Origin: Candidatus Thiodiazotropha sp. (ex Myrtea sp. 'scaly one' KF741663)
Lineage (GTDB): Bacteria > Pseudomonadota > Gammaproteobacteria > Chromatiales > Chromatiaceae
Assembly (NCBI GenBank): GCA_025655555.1
Contig: JAHXIQ010000002.1
Coordinates: forward strand, 620,001 to 684,000
Length of the DNA stretch: 64,000 bases
Direction: 5' to 3'
The number at the start of each line of letters is the position of its first letter. The first letter of the stretch is position 1. Shown here one piece after another: positions 41,544-51,833 of the stretch. The position numbers were made by a program, and so were the translations under genes. The notes under the pieces were generated by a model that saw only the letters and a list, made by a program, of their open reading frames with translations, did not search any database and was not told the origin of the DNA.

Positions 41544-42136
41544 TGGAGCCACTGGTCTACCTGGCATCCCGTTCTCCGCGGCGACGTGAGCTACTGTTAC
41601 AGATTGGCGTGCCGCACAAGTTGCTCGACATCGAAGTAAATGAAACGCCTCGGGATGGGGAATCTCCATCCGACTATGTGGAACGGGTGTCACAGGATAA
41701 GGCGGTTGCAGGGTTGAATACCCGAAAAGCGGGTGAATACTTGCCGGTACTGGCCGCTGATACCTGTGTGGTGATCGATGGCCGCATGCTGGGAAAACCC
41801 CGTGACCGTGATGAAGGTATCTGGATGCTGCAGCAGCTTTCTGGCCGGACCCATGAAGTTTATACCGCTGTGGCACTGGATAATGGTCAGTTGGAGACCC
41901 GGCTCAGCCTCAGTCAGGTGAGTTTTCGACCCATAACACCGGTAGAGATAGTGCAATACTGGGAGAGAGGAGAACCGGCGGATAAGGCGGGTGGCTATGC
42001 CATCCAGGGTCTTGCCGCGATGTTCATCAATGACTTAAGAGGCAGTTACTCCGGCGTGATGGGGCTGCCTTTGTTCGAGACCGCCGAACTCCTTAGCCGG
42101 GCAGGGATCGAACTACTTAGTGTTAATAAGATCTAG
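41543..42136 (+). CDS. maf: Maf/YhdE-type nucleoside triphosphate pyrophosphatase
   Basis: This house-cleaning pyrophosphatase of 197 residues acts on non-canonical or excess dTTP/UTP. The N-terminal '[16 protein letters not shown]' and the catalytic Asp in '[18 protein letters not shown]' are intact; '[20 protein letters not shown]' is the usual C-terminal signature. The stop TAG spans the left end of the second miniature element: TA is the target and G the element's first base. Joining the flanks without the element would also read TAG, so the protein end was preserved. In E. coli the order maf–rng–yhdP is the same. Confidence 0.94.
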   Translation: MEPLVYLASRSPRRRELLLQIGVPHKLLDIEVNETPRDGESPSDYVERVSQDKAVAGLNTRKAGEYLPVLAADTCVVIDGRMLGKPRDRDEGIWMLQQLSGRTHEVYTAVALDNGQLETRLSLSQVSFRPITPVEIVQYWERGEPADKAGGYAIQGLAAMFINDLRGSYSGVMGLPLFETAELLSRAGIELLSVNKI

Positions 42137-42456
42137 GGCCTGTTAACACTAATCCAATGCGCCCTGTTGAGCCTGAAAAAGCACCAATCAAGGCGCACCC
42201 CAAGGGCACTTCCTGCGGGGCGCGAGGAGAGAAGTTTGGTTATTCCAAATGAGTGACGAGCAACGCCGAGTGGCGCTTTTTCAGGTTCAACCCGAAGGGC
42301 TGGGGCTGTTTTTGCACCCAGCGGCGTTATCATTCGCTCATGTAGCCGGGCTACACCACGCTCATTCTGTCTTGCTGGGCACAAAAACAGCTCCAGCAGG
42401 GCGTACCCCAAGGGCACTTCCTTCGGGGCGTATTGGATAAGTGTTAACAGGCCCTA
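42134..42456. mobile_element. Miniature inverted-repeat element, copy 2
   Basis: This is a 319-bp element (42136-42454) flanked by TA, with terminal inverted repeats matching at 24 of 25 positions and starting TAGGGCCTGTTAACACT. The ends equal those of copy 1, and the core (GCCTGAAAAAGC..., CCAAATGAGTGACGAGCAACGCC) matches copy 1 in the opposite orientation. A further segment with TGTTTTTGCACCCAGCGGCG and a TGTAGCC... stretch corresponds to copy 1's other half. It is inserted between maf and rng. Confidence 0.85.
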
Positions 42457-42496
42457 GTATTACAAACAATAATAAACTGAGAAATGCGAAGGAAGT

Positions 42497-43951
42497 ATGA
42501 GCGAAGAGATTCTAATTAACGTTACCCCACCAGAGACCCGTGTGGCCGTGATCGAGAACGGTGTGGTACAGGAGCTGATTGTCGAACGTGCCGGTAAGCG
42601 CGGTCTGGTAGGTAATATCTACAAGGGGAAAGTCTGCCGGGTTCTGCCCGGCATGCAGGCGGCCTTTGTGGATGTTGGACTTGAGCGGGCGGCCTTTCTG
42701 CATGTCTCCGATATCAGTACCACCGGGGATGAGCCAAAAACCGATAATATCTATGAACTGCTCCGCGAAGGCCAGCACGTCATCGTCCAGGTACTCAAGG
42801 ATCCGCTCGGTACCAAGGGCGCCCGACTGACCACCAATATCTCCATTCCTTCACGTCATCTCGTTTTCATGCCCTCACTGGGCAATATGGGTATCTCGCA
42901 GCGCATCGAAGCGGAAGATGAGCGTCAGCGTCTGCGGGAACTGCTCAATCAAGTGGCGGAGACTGGCGAAATCTCCGGTGGTTATATCGCACGTACAGCG
43001 GCGGAGGGGATTGAAGAGAGCTCACTGAAATCGGATATGCGCTTCCTCGCCCGCCTGTGGGCCTCCATCCAGGAGCGCAGCAAGCTGGCGCAGGGAATCG
43101 AGCTGATCCATGAGGACCTCTCACTACCCCTGCGCTCTCTGCGTGATCTGGTGGGGCCCGACGTGGAGCGGGTGCGCATCGATTCGAAAGAGACCCACCA
43201 GAAGTCCATTGAGTTCGCCCAGAAATTCATCCCTGACATCAAGCACCGGATCGAGTACTACCCGGGAGAGCGGCCCCTATTCGATCTCTATGGCGTCGAA
43301 GATGAGATCCAGAAGGCACTGGAGCGAAAAGTACAACTCAAATCCGGTGGGCACCTGGTGATCGATCAGACTGAGGCAATGACCACCATTGACGTCAATA
43401 CCGGTGCCTTTGTGGGACACCGTAATCTGGAAGAGACCATCTTCAAGACCAACCTGGAGGCGGCCCAGGCGATCTGCCGGCAGCTGCGGCTGCGCAACCT
43501 GGGTGGCATTATCATCATCGATTTCATCGATATGCTGGATCCGGAGCACCGCCGTCAGGTGCTGCGCGCCCTGGAGAAGTGCCTGGCCCATGATCATGCC
43601 CGCACCCACATCACCGAAGTCTCCTCCCTCGGGCTGGTGGAGATGACGCGCAAGCGAATCCGTGAGTCTCTGGAACATGTCCTCTGTGAACCCTGCCCCT
43701 GCTGTGCAGGCCGGGGTTCGATTAAAACGGCTGAGACCACCTGCTACGAGATCTTCCGGGAGATTCTGCGCGAGTCCCGCCAGTTCGATGTGGAATCACT
43801 GCTGGTACTCGCTTCACAGGAGGTTATCGATCGTCTGCTGGATGAAGAGTCGACCCATTTGGCGGAGTTGGAACAGTTCATCGGTCATCCCATAAAACTG
43901 CAAGCGGAGTTGCTCTATAGTCAGGAGCATTACGACGTGGTGCTGGTCTGA
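42497..43951 (+). CDS. rng: Ribonuclease G
   Basis: This endoribonuclease of the RNase E/G family matures 16S rRNA at the 5' end and decays some mRNAs. Its 484 residues are RNase G length, without the long RNase E tail. The S1 domain ('GLVGNIYKGKVCRVLPGMQAAFVDVG') comes first, then the DNase-I-like catalytic part with Mg2+-binding Asp in 'TTIDVNTGAF' and 'IIIIDFIDML'. The zinc-link cysteines are in 'CEPCPCCAGRG'. The miniature element separates it from maf, so its expression may now depend on a promoter within or after that element. yhdP follows 18 bp downstream. Confidence 0.95.
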   Translation: MSEEILINVTPPETRVAVIENGVVQELIVERAGKRGLVGNIYKGKVCRVLPGMQAAFVDVGLERAAFLHVSDISTTGDEPKTDNIYELLREGQHVIVQVLKDPLGTKGARLTTNISIPSRHLVFMPSLGNMGISQRIEAEDERQRLRELLNQVAETGEISGGYIARTAAEGIEESSLKSDMRFLARLWASIQERSKLAQGIELIHEDLSLPLRSLRDLVGPDVERVRIDSKETHQKSIEFAQKFIPDIKHRIEYYPGERPLFDLYGVEDEIQKALERKVQLKSGGHLVIDQTEAMTTIDVNTGAFVGHRNLEETIFKTNLEAAQAICRQLRLRNLGGIIIIDFIDMLDPEHRRQVLRALEKCLAHDHARTHITEVSSLGLVEMTRKRIRESLEHVLCEPCPCCAGRGSIKTAETTCYEIFREILRESRQFDVESLLVLASQEVIDRLLDEESTHLAELEQFIGHPIKLQAELLYSQEHYDVVLV

Positions 43952-43969
43952 TGCCCGTCTGAGCAAGCC

Positions 43970-46900
43970 ATGCTGAAAGTCGCCCGCTATCTCCACGGTA
44001 AATTCTGGCTGGTCATGGCATGGCTGGTGATCCTGCTGGCGATCGCATTGACCGTTGCAAGACTGACGCTGCCGCATATCGATCTTGGACCCTACAAGCA
44101 GGAGATCGAGCGGATCGTCGAGGTGGGTGCGGGCAAACCGCTCAGTATCGGTGACATGCAGGCGGAGTTGAGAGGCTTTCGTCTGGCACTGAAATTCACC
44201 GATGTATCTCTATATGGCCAAGATGAGAGCGAACCCCTATCCCATGCACGGGAGGTCTATGTCGACATTGAGCTGCTGAATTCGCTTCTCAGCGGTGAGC
44301 TCCGGTTGGGCCGGGCCATGGTTGTGGGTACGCGCCTGCAGGTTGAGCAACATGCCGATGGCTCCATCTCTCTGCAGGGGATCAAGTCTGACGGTGAGAC
44401 GGATTCTGGGACAGTCACTGAGGTACTGCTCGGACAACCTGAATTGCGACTGTTAGAGAGTGAGATTTTCCTCAAGGGGGCTCATCCAGACAGGCCGCCG
44501 TTAAGGCTATCCAGTGTTGCGGTTGATCTGCTGAATGACGGCAATCGACACCAGCTTTCGGTTAAAGCGAAAGTCGGTTGGCAGGACACAGAGACCCTTC
44601 GCTTTATCGCCGATCTGAAGGGGAGCGAAGAGAATCCCCTGACAATGGATGGACGCTTCTATCTAAAAGGGGAGAACCTTAAAGCCGGTGGTCGACTTAC
44701 CGAGTGGTTGCCGGCAGGCTATGCGGTGAATAGCGGTGAACTGCAGTTGGAGCTTTGGGGGCGATTGGCGCGTGGTCAGCTTCAGCGCCTGCACGGTACT
44801 TCAGAGTTAACCGATTTTCAGATAACCGGACCGGCCGTTGAAACACCTTTTCAGCTGGACCGTCTTGCCAGCGAAATCGATTGGCGTCAGGAGAAGCAGG
44901 GTTGGCAGGTCGATCTCGATAGCCTGGTGTTGGTGCGTGACGGCCAGCTCTGGCCACCGGGCCGTCTCAGCCTTGCCTGGCAAACGGACGATGAGTCGGG
45001 GCGTCTGCTGCGCATGGGGGCAGATTACCTCTCGCTCAAGGAACTCAATGATTTTCTCTCCATCATTGAACTTCCCAATGCCGAACTGGGTGATGCCCTG
45101 ACCGGTCTTTCCGCGGACGGTCATTTGACCCGTTTCGGTTTTACCTTGCTGCAGCCTGTAGAGGGAGATGCTCTCTGGCATGTGGGCGGTGTGGTTGCAC
45201 GGTACAAGAGCCGCCCCTGGCAAAGTGTGCCTGGGCTCTCCGGATTGCGGCTCAGTTTCGAGGGGAACCAGGTGGGTGGTTGGCTGCGACTAGACTCCTC
45301 TGATTTCAGTGTCAATTTCCCCAAGCTTTTCCGATCACCGATCAACGCCAAACGTTTGGCCGGAGATTTCACCTGGCGCTTCGATACCAAGAGCGGCCTG
45401 CATCTCAGTGCAGATCAACTGGAGATGATTAACGACGATGTTGAGACCCTTTCACGCATTGAGTTGCAGATACCTCTGAGTGGAACGGATCTGTTCGTCG
45501 ATATGCAATCCGATTTTTGGAACGGTGATGGTTCCCGCAAGAGCGACTATTTGCCGGTGGGTATCATGCCGGACTCGCTGGTGGAGTGGCTCGATCGCTC
45601 GGTGGTGAGTGGCCATGTCAATTCGGGTTCATTTCTACTTTACGGTCCGCTCAACAAGTTTCCCTTCAATCAGCATGAGGGCCGGTTCGAGGTCTGGTTT
45701 GGTGTCGAGGATCTGGTGCTCGATTATATGCCGGGTTGGCCCAGGGTCGAGCAGGGTATGGCGGAGGCCCACTTCGTCAACAACAGCTTTCAGGTCTCCC
45801 TGGATGACGGTCTGCTGCTTGGCAATCGGCTGCATAAGGCACAGGCTCGCATAAGAGAACTTAAGGGGGCGGCGCCTGTGGAGATAGAGGGGGAAATTAT
45901 CGGCCCCTTCGCAGACATGCTGAAACTGCTCAGCGAGACACCGTTGCAGGAACGCTTTGGTCCCTTCTTGGATGAGGTTGAAGTGGCTGGTGAGGCACGG
46001 ACACACATCAGTATGTCTATTCCACTGAAAGAGACCGATCAGTTCAAGGTTGATGGCACGTTAAAACTGGAAGATGCGACCATGGCCGTCAAGTTGGCCA
46101 GCCTCAAGGTGGAAGGTATTACCGGTGAACTCAGTTTCGACGAACATCAGGTAAGCGCTAAACAAATCAAGGCGCGAATGATGGATCAGGCGGTGACGGT
46201 GGATGTCTCACCCAGAGTCAAGAAAAAAGGTCGCTGGACACGCATATCCACCCGGCTGAATGTTTCTCTCGAGCAGTTGAGGCAACAGTATCCCGGGTGG
46301 TGGTTACCGCCGGGCCAGGGGGGTGCAGACAGTCATGTCTTCCTGGAGATTGCACATCATGAGAGCAAGGTGCCGGTGCGGCTCAAGGTCAATTCCAAAC
46401 TGCGTGGGCAGGCCGTAGACCTGCCTGCACCAATAGGAAAAAAGGCTGCCAATTCAAGAAAAATGGATCTTACTGTCGATTTTCGGCGTGATACAAACAC
46501 AGATTTGCGATTGTTCTACGGTAAAGAAGTCCATGCCCGAGTCAGGCTGCCCGGAGATCCTAGGGCAATACAGCAGGTGGCAATCGGCTTCTCCAGTGAG
46601 CCCAAGCTGCCTGAAGCCGGGAAAGGGTATCGCATAAGCGGACATTTAAAAGAGCTTAATGCAGACCCCTGGCTCGCATGGATCGCTGAAAATGCTGAAG
46701 GAGAGGGTGCCCCGACGCCTATCGATATTGATCTGAAATCAGATCATATGACGATTGCAGATATCGCATGTCCCGATGCCCATTTTACTGCCAGAAACTT
46801 TGCCGATGGCTATCGCATTAGTGTGGAGTCTGAAACGGTGAAGGGCATGGTTCAGGTGCCGGGGGATTGGCAGAAACTGCCTTTGCTCGGCCGTTTTGAC

Positions 46901-47854
46901 TACATTAAGTTGGATCTCGATAAGGTTGCAGCCACCATTAGCGGAACGGAATCCGAAGCAGGATCGGGGTCCTCGATTGATCTGGATCCCAGAGAGCTGC
47001 CCTCGATGGATCTCTCGGTGGATGCACTCTATGTCAATGAGCAGAGTTTAGGAAAATCCCATGTTGCCTGGCAAAAAGAGAAAGATGGCATCACCATTAC
47101 TGGCATCACGCTGGTAGGAGAGAAGTTCGATTTGTCAGGCCAAGGCTATTGGCGATTGACCGACAAGGGACATCTCACATCGCTCAACCTGAAATCACAT
47201 ATTGCCAGCCTGGGGGATCTGCAACGGGATTTAGGCATGGAAACAGGTATTAAAGAGGCGCCCACGGATCTCAAGGCGGAGCTCTACTGGCCCACGTCCC
47301 CACTCGACATGGGGGCAGAAGGACTCTATGGCAGTATCTGGTTGAAAGTGGGTAAGGGACAAGTGACCGATGTGGACCCCGGTGTTGGGCGTCTGATTGG
47401 GCTATTCAGCCTGAATGCATTGGGTAAACGCCTGGCCCTCGATTTCAGGGATTTCTTTTCAGAAGGACTTATGTTCGATGAGATTGAGGGGAACTTCACT
47501 GTCAGGGACGGAGATGCCGAAACCCATGATCTGACTGTGAAGACAACTTCTGCAAAAATCGAGTTTGCGGGGCAGACAGGTCTTGTGGATCGTACCTACG
47601 ATCAGCGTGTAGTGGTAACTCCGCATCTCAGCGCCACGCTGCCACTGGTCGGTGCGTTGGCAGTCAACCCTACAGTCGGTGTCGCATTAGCGGTGACACA
47701 GAAGCTGTTGGGTAAGCAATTCGACAAGATTGTCCAACGGACCTATGAGGTTACGGGCAGTTGGGATGATCCGCAATTCAAGCAGGTAGCCAAAAGACCC
47801 GTACCGAAAGAAGAAGAGAAAGACATGGGTGTCGACCTACCGGGCAGAGGGTGA
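43970..47854 (+). CDS. yhdP: YhdP-family AsmA-like envelope protein
   Basis: The 1294-residue protein has one N-terminal membrane helix (about 12-34, 'FWLVMAWLVILLAIALTVAR') and a very long periplasmic part rich in beta structure, the AsmA/TIGR02099 type. The C-terminal signature 'VGRLIGLFSLNALGKRLALDF' and 'TYDQRVVVTPHLSATLPLVG' are typical of YhdP. Such proteins form long grooved bridges thought to carry phospholipids between inner and outer membranes. The order rng–yhdP–nitrilase–tldD is the common gammaproteobacterial one. Confidence 0.92.
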   Translation: MLKVARYLHGKFWLVMAWLVILLAIALTVARLTLPHIDLGPYKQEIERIVEVGAGKPLSIGDMQAELRGFRLALKFTDVSLYGQDESEPLSHAREVYVDIELLNSLLSGELRLGRAMVVGTRLQVEQHADGSISLQGIKSDGETDSGTVTEVLLGQPELRLLESEIFLKGAHPDRPPLRLSSVAVDLLNDGNRHQLSVKAKVGWQDTETLRFIADLKGSEENPLTMDGRFYLKGENLKAGGRLTEWLPAGYAVNSGELQLELWGRLARGQLQRLHGTSELTDFQITGPAVETPFQLDRLASEIDWRQEKQGWQVDLDSLVLVRDGQLWPPGRLSLAWQTDDESGRLLRMGADYLSLKELNDFLSIIELPNAELGDALTGLSADGHLTRFGFTLLQPVEGDALWHVGGVVARYKSRPWQSVPGLSGLRLSFEGNQVGGWLRLDSSDFSVNFPKLFRSPINAKRLAGDFTWRFDTKSGLHLSADQLEMINDDVETLSRIELQIPLSGTDLFVDMQSDFWNGDGSRKSDYLPVGIMPDSLVEWLDRSVVSGHVNSGSFLLYGPLNKFPFNQHEGRFEVWFGVEDLVLDYMPGWPRVEQGMAEAHFVNNSFQVSLDDGLLLGNRLHKAQARIRELKGAAPVEIEGEIIGPFADMLKLLSETPLQERFGPFLDEVEVAGEARTHISMSIPLKETDQFKVDGTLKLEDATMAVKLASLKVEGITGELSFDEHQVSAKQIKARMMDQAVTVDVSPRVKKKGRWTRISTRLNVSLEQLRQQYPGWWLPPGQGGADSHVFLEIAHHESKVPVRLKVNSKLRGQAVDLPAPIGKKAANSRKMDLTVDFRRDTNTDLRLFYGKEVHARVRLPGDPRAIQQVAIGFSSEPKLPEAGKGYRISGHLKELNADPWLAWIAENAEGEGAPTPIDIDLKSDHMTIADIACPDAHFTARNFADGYRISVESETVKGMVQVPGDWQKLPLLGRFDYIKLDLDKVAATISGTESEAGSGSSIDLDPRELPSMDLSVDALYVNEQSLGKSHVAWQKEKDGITITGITLVGEKFDLSGQGYWRLTDKGHLTSLNLKSHIASLGDLQRDLGMETGIKEAPTDLKAELYWPTSPLDMGAEGLYGSIWLKVGKGQVTDVDPGVGRLIGLFSLNALGKRLALDFRDFFSEGLMFDEIEGNFTVRDGDAETHDLTVKTTSAKIEFAGQTGLVDRTYDQRVVVTPHLSATLPLVGALAVNPTVGVALAVTQKLLGKQFDKIVQRTYEVTGSWDDPQFKQVAKRPVPKEEEKDMGVDLPGRG

Positions 47855-48057
47855 TTGCTGGCGGGTCTAATTCATGCTTAAAGGGCCTCAAAATTCAGGG
47901 TTGATGTATACGTTTGAGGTGAGAGAGCTTTTCACACAACTAGCCTGGCTCCAAAGGCGGGTTCTTCGCTGGCGAGGCAATGTAAGTTGATGATATCCTC
48001 ATAAATCAGCAGTTTTTAACCAAAAACCCAGTGAACACAAATGGGAAAAGACCGGAA

Positions 48058-48879
48058 ATGAGCGATAAGAATACAAAAGTCGCAGCAATCCAAATGGCGA
48101 CCAGCCCCAACGTCAGCGCCAACCTGTTGGAAGCAGAGCGTCTGATCAGTGAAGCGGTTGACGGAGGTGCAGGATTAGTCGTACTACCGGAGAATTTCGC
48201 TTTCATGGGTGAGCAGGATCAAGAGATGCTTACCTTGCTTGAAGAGCCGGATGACGGTCCCCTACAGGGATTTCTGAGTCAGATGGCGAAGCGTTACGGT
48301 GTTTGGGTTGTCGGCGGGACTATCCCACTTCGCGCCTCCCAGGGCGGTAAAGTTCGTGCTGCGTGCCTGGTATTCGACGACCAGGGCAACCGGGTTACCC
48401 GGTATGACAAGATCCACCTATTCGATGTGCATTTGATGGAGACCGACGAGCGCTATGTGGAATCTAACACCATCGAGTCGGGTAATGAGACCGTGGTGAT
48501 CGATACGCCATTCGGCCGACTGGGTGTGGCGGTCTGTTACGATCTGCGATTCCCTGAGCTGTTCCGCAAGCTGCTGGAGAAGGGGGCGGAGATATTTGTC
48601 GTGCCTTCTGCTTTTACTGCCATGACGGGTAAGGCGCATTGGGAGACCCTGGTGCGCGCCAGAGCCATTGAAAATCTTGCTTTCGTGATTGCGGCAGCAC
48701 AGGGTGGCTATCACGTGAACGGTAGGGAGACCCACGGCCACAGTATGATTGTCGATCCCTGGGGTACAGTCCTTGCCCAAGTACCCAGAGGCACCGGATA
48801 TGTGAGTGTCGATTTGGACAGGGACTACCAGAAAACCATCCGCCGCACCTTTCCAACCATTGATCATCGGCGGTTATGA
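48058..48879 (+). CDS. Nitrilase-superfamily amidase (deaminated glutathione amidase type)
   Basis: This carbon-nitrogen hydrolase of about 273 residues has the catalytic triad in place: Glu in 'VVLPENFAFMG', Lys in 'RYDKIHLFDVH' and Cys in 'LGVAVCYDLRFPELFR'. 'ARAIENLAFVIAAAQGG' and 'HGHSMIVDPWG' follow. The pattern fits the Nit1/YbeM-like branch, which repairs deaminated glutathione, but omega-amidase cannot be excluded. I chose ATG 48058; GTG 48031 in the same frame adds nine polar residues. It lies between yhdP and tldD, as in many relatives. Confidence 0.88.
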   Translation: MSDKNTKVAAIQMATSPNVSANLLEAERLISEAVDGGAGLVVLPENFAFMGEQDQEMLTLLEEPDDGPLQGFLSQMAKRYGVWVVGGTIPLRASQGGKVRAACLVFDDQGNRVTRYDKIHLFDVHLMETDERYVESNTIESGNETVVIDTPFGRLGVAVCYDLRFPELFRKLLEKGAEIFVVPSAFTAMTGKAHWETLVRARAIENLAFVIAAAQGGYHVNGRETHGHSMIVDPWGTVLAQVPRGTGYVSVDLDRDYQKTIRRTFPTIDHRRL

Positions 48880-48947
48880 GACGCTGATCTAGCAGTATCA
48901 TAATCCTCACCCATCTAGCCATCAGCCGCTTGCCGGCTGCGGAAATC

Positions 48948-50390
48948 ATGTCTGATCTGATTCAAATTGCACAAGACACCATCTTGGCCCCTGTAGGGCT
49001 GATCGAAACCGACCTCGACCGTATGTTGGGTGAGCTCACCGGCAGTGCCATCGATGCCGCTGATATCTACTTCCAATCGAGCCGCCTGGAATCCTGGGTG
49101 CTCGAGGACGGTATCATCAAGGAGGGTTCCTATAACATTGAGCAGGGGGCCGGCATTCGAGCGATCAGCGGTGACAAGACAGGTTTCGCCTACTCCGACG
49201 AGTTACAGCTCCCCACGCTGCTCGAAGCGGCCAAGGCAGCTCGAGCGATCACACGGAGTGGCGCAGAACGTTCGGTACAGATCACCGGGTTACCTACCCC
49301 CAGGCAGCTGTATGCCCCAATCAACCCCCTGCCGAGTCTGACTGAAACGGACAAGGTGGATCTCTTGCGACGGGTGGATGCCGAAGCACGTAAGCAGGAC
49401 CCTCGGGTGAAGCAGGTCATTGTCAGTTTGGTTGGCGCACAGGATGTTGTTCTTGTTGCTGCCATCGATGGTACGTTGAATGCTGATGTGCGACCTCTGG
49501 TACGCCTCAATGTCCACGTGATTGCCGAGCAGAACGGCCGCCGGGAGCAAGGTAGTAGTGGTGGCGGCGCACGCAAGGCCTTTGATTTTTTCCTGCAGGA
49601 GGAGCGTGCTCTGGGTTATGCCCGAGAAGCGGTTCGCCAGGCGTTGGTGAACCTTGATGCGATAGAGGCCCCCGCAGGTACCATGCCTGTTGTGTTGGGA
49701 CCGGGTTGGCCCGGTGTGCTGCTGCACGAGGCAGTGGGTCATGGGCTCGAAGGAGACTTCAACCGTAAGGGCACCTCTGCCTTCAGCGGCCGTCTCGGTG
49801 AACAGGTTGCCTCCAGCTGTTGCACAGTGGTGGATGATGGCACGCTACCCGGACGACGGGGTTCCCTCAATGTGGATGATGAAGGGACTGAGTCACAATG
49901 TACCGTGCTGATCGAAAACGGTATTCTTAAAGGTTATATGCAGGACAAGCATAACGCCCGGCTGATGAAAGTTGACTCTACCGGTAACGGCCGACGCGAG
50001 TCCTATGCGCATCTCCCCATGCCTCGTATGACCAATACCTACATGCTGGCAGGTGAAACCGAACCGGATGAGATTATTGCAACAGTCGACAAGGGTCTTT
50101 ATGCGGTCAACTTCGGCGGAGGTCAGGTGGACATCACCTCTGGTCAGTTCGTCTTCTCCGCCAGTGAGGCCTATCTGATCGAAAACGGCAAGGTGACCCG
50201 ACCTGTGAAGGGCGCTACGTTGATCGGCAACGGTCCTGAGACCATGACCAAAGTCAGCATGGTCGGAAACGACCTGAAGCTCGATGCCGGTGTCGGCGTT
50301 TGTGGCAAGGAGGGCCAGAGCGTTCCCGTGGGTGTCGGCCAGCCAACCCTTAAAATCGATGAGTTGACCGTGGGAGGCACCGGCCAGTGA
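48948..50390 (+). CDS. tldD: Metalloprotease TldD
   Basis: TldD is the zinc-bearing half of the TldD/TldE protease, which degrades unfolded peptides and processes ribosomal peptides such as microcin B17. The 480 residues include the catalytic '[18 protein letters not shown]' with the HExxxH zinc site, and '[20 protein letters not shown]'. ATG 48948 gives the usual 'MSDL' N-terminus. Its stop overlaps or abuts the next gene, pmbA (tldE), so both partners are made from one transcript; in E. coli they are unlinked. Confidence 0.95.
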   Translation: MSDLIQIAQDTILAPVGLIETDLDRMLGELTGSAIDAADIYFQSSRLESWVLEDGIIKEGSYNIEQGAGIRAISGDKTGFAYSDELQLPTLLEAAKAARAITRSGAERSVQITGLPTPRQLYAPINPLPSLTETDKVDLLRRVDAEARKQDPRVKQVIVSLVGAQDVVLVAAIDGTLNADVRPLVRLNVHVIAEQNGRREQGSSGGGARKAFDFFLQEERALGYAREAVRQALVNLDAIEAPAGTMPVVLGPGWPGVLLHEAVGHGLEGDFNRKGTSAFSGRLGEQVASSCCTVVDDGTLPGRRGSLNVDDEGTESQCTVLIENGILKGYMQDKHNARLMKVDSTGNGRRESYAHLPMPRMTNTYMLAGETEPDEIIATVDKGLYAVNFGGGQVDITSGQFVFSASEAYLIENGKVTRPVKGATLIGNGPETMTKVSMVGNDLKLDAGVGVCGKEGQSVPVGVGQPTLKIDELTVGGTGQ

Positions 50391-50395
50391 TCAAT

Positions 50396-51721
50396 ATGCA
50401 GCAACGCCAGGCGCAATTGGAGCAACTGGTCGATGATCTTCTATCTGAGGCTAAAAGACAGGGCGCTACAGCCGCAGAAGCCGGTGTCAGTAGCGATTCA
50501 GGACTCTCGCTGACCGTACGATTGGGAGCGACCGAGACGATTGAGCACACAAGGGATAACGGTCTTGGTGTGACTGTGTACTTTGGTCAGCGGAAAGGCT
50601 CTGCCAGTACCTCTGATTTCAGTCCGCAGGCGATCAGGGAAACTGTCGAAGCCGCCTGTAACTTCGCCCGTTATACCTCGGAGGATCCCTGCGCCGGACT
50701 GGCGGATGCCGGTCTGATGGCGACAGAACTGCCCAATCTCGATCTCTACCACCCCTGGGATCTGGCCGTGGATGAGGCAATTGAACTGGCCACGCGTTGT
50801 GAGACAGCGGCAAGGGATGAGGATGAGCGTATCTTTAACTCCGAAGGCGCGACCCTCATTTCCCACAGCGGCCTGCATGTCTATGGCAACACCCATGGTT
50901 TTATCGGTGGTTATCCCTCGTCCCGTCACAGCCTAAGTTGTGCAGTGGTGGGCAAGGAGGGAGACAGTATGCAAAGGGATTACTGGTATACCCTGTCACG
51001 TCTGAGCGGTGAGATGGAACTACCCGAACTGGTCGGTAAGGTGGCTGCGCAACGTACGGTGTCCCGGCTGGGTTCGCGCCGCGTTACGACTCAGCAAGCA
51101 CCGGTGATTTTTCAGGCTGATGTGGCTGTCGGTTTGCTGCGTAGCTTTATTGGTGCAATCCGTGGCTCGGCACTCTACCGCAAAGCGAGTTTTCTGCTTG
51201 ATTCACTCGACGATCAGATATTCCCCGGCTTTGTGAATATCCATGAGGAACCTCACCTGCTGAGAGGCCTGGCTAGCGCGGCCTACGATAACGAGGGTGT
51301 GGCGACAACTCAACGGGACTACATCAGTGACGGCATACTGCAGAGTTACGTACTCGACAGCTACGCAGCTCGCAAACTCGGCATGCAGACCACCGGCAAT
51401 GCCGGAGGGGTGAGGAACCTGCGAATCAATAGTGGGGCGCTCGATCTGCAAGGACTGTTGAAAAAAATGGATAGTGGGTTGCTGGTTACCGAATTGATGG
51501 GCCAGGGGCTCAATATGGTTACTGGAGACTACTCACGGGGTGCTGCCGGTTTCTGGGTGGAGAATGGCGAGATTCAATATCCGGTGGAAGAGATCACCAT
51601 CGCCGGCAATCTGCGGGAGATGTTCATGGGATTACAGGAAGTAGGTACCGATGTTGAGACCCGCAGTAGCGTACAGACCGGCTCCTGGCTGATCGATAGG
51701 ATGATGATTGCCGGCGGTTGA
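50396..51721 (+). CDS. pmbA: PmbA/TldE, partner subunit of the TldD protease
   Basis: The 441-residue protein of the U62 family is homologous to TldD but lacks the HExxxH site, as expected for the non-catalytic partner. Motifs 'GLGVTVYFGQRKGSASTSDF', 'FLLDSLDDQIFPGFVNIHEE', 'YVLDSYAARKLGMQTTGNAG' and 'GQGLNMVTGDYSRGAAGFWV' are typical. GTG 50387 overlaps the tldD stop; ATG 50396 just after it is an equally good start. A terminator follows 66 bp downstream. Confidence 0.93.
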   Translation: MQQRQAQLEQLVDDLLSEAKRQGATAAEAGVSSDSGLSLTVRLGATETIEHTRDNGLGVTVYFGQRKGSASTSDFSPQAIRETVEAACNFARYTSEDPCAGLADAGLMATELPNLDLYHPWDLAVDEAIELATRCETAARDEDERIFNSEGATLISHSGLHVYGNTHGFIGGYPSSRHSLSCAVVGKEGDSMQRDYWYTLSRLSGEMELPELVGKVAAQRTVSRLGSRRVTTQQAPVIFQADVAVGLLRSFIGAIRGSALYRKASFLLDSLDDQIFPGFVNIHEEPHLLRGLASAAYDNEGVATTQRDYISDGILQSYVLDSYAARKLGMQTTGNAGGVRNLRINSGALDLQGLLKKMDSGLLVTELMGQGLNMVTGDYSRGAAGFWVENGEIQYPVEEITIAGNLREMFMGLQEVGTDVETRSSVQTGSWLIDRMMIAGG

Positions 51722-51787
51722 TGGATCTGTCTGAAACGTATTTGAGCCGGTTTCTGTTGGCTCGATTTCCCATAGAGACATTGCGTA

Positions 51788-51819
51788 GGGGTGCGGTCTT
51801 GCCGCACCCTGCTTTTTTC
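51788..51819 (+). terminator. Rho-independent terminator after pmbA
   Basis: Stem GGGTGCGG (51789-51796) and CCGCACCC (51802-51809) with a 5-base loop, followed by TTTTTT (51813-51818). It lies between the convergent pmbA and pdxA genes. Confidence 0.88.
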
Positions 51820-51833
51820 TGAGCGATATTTTT

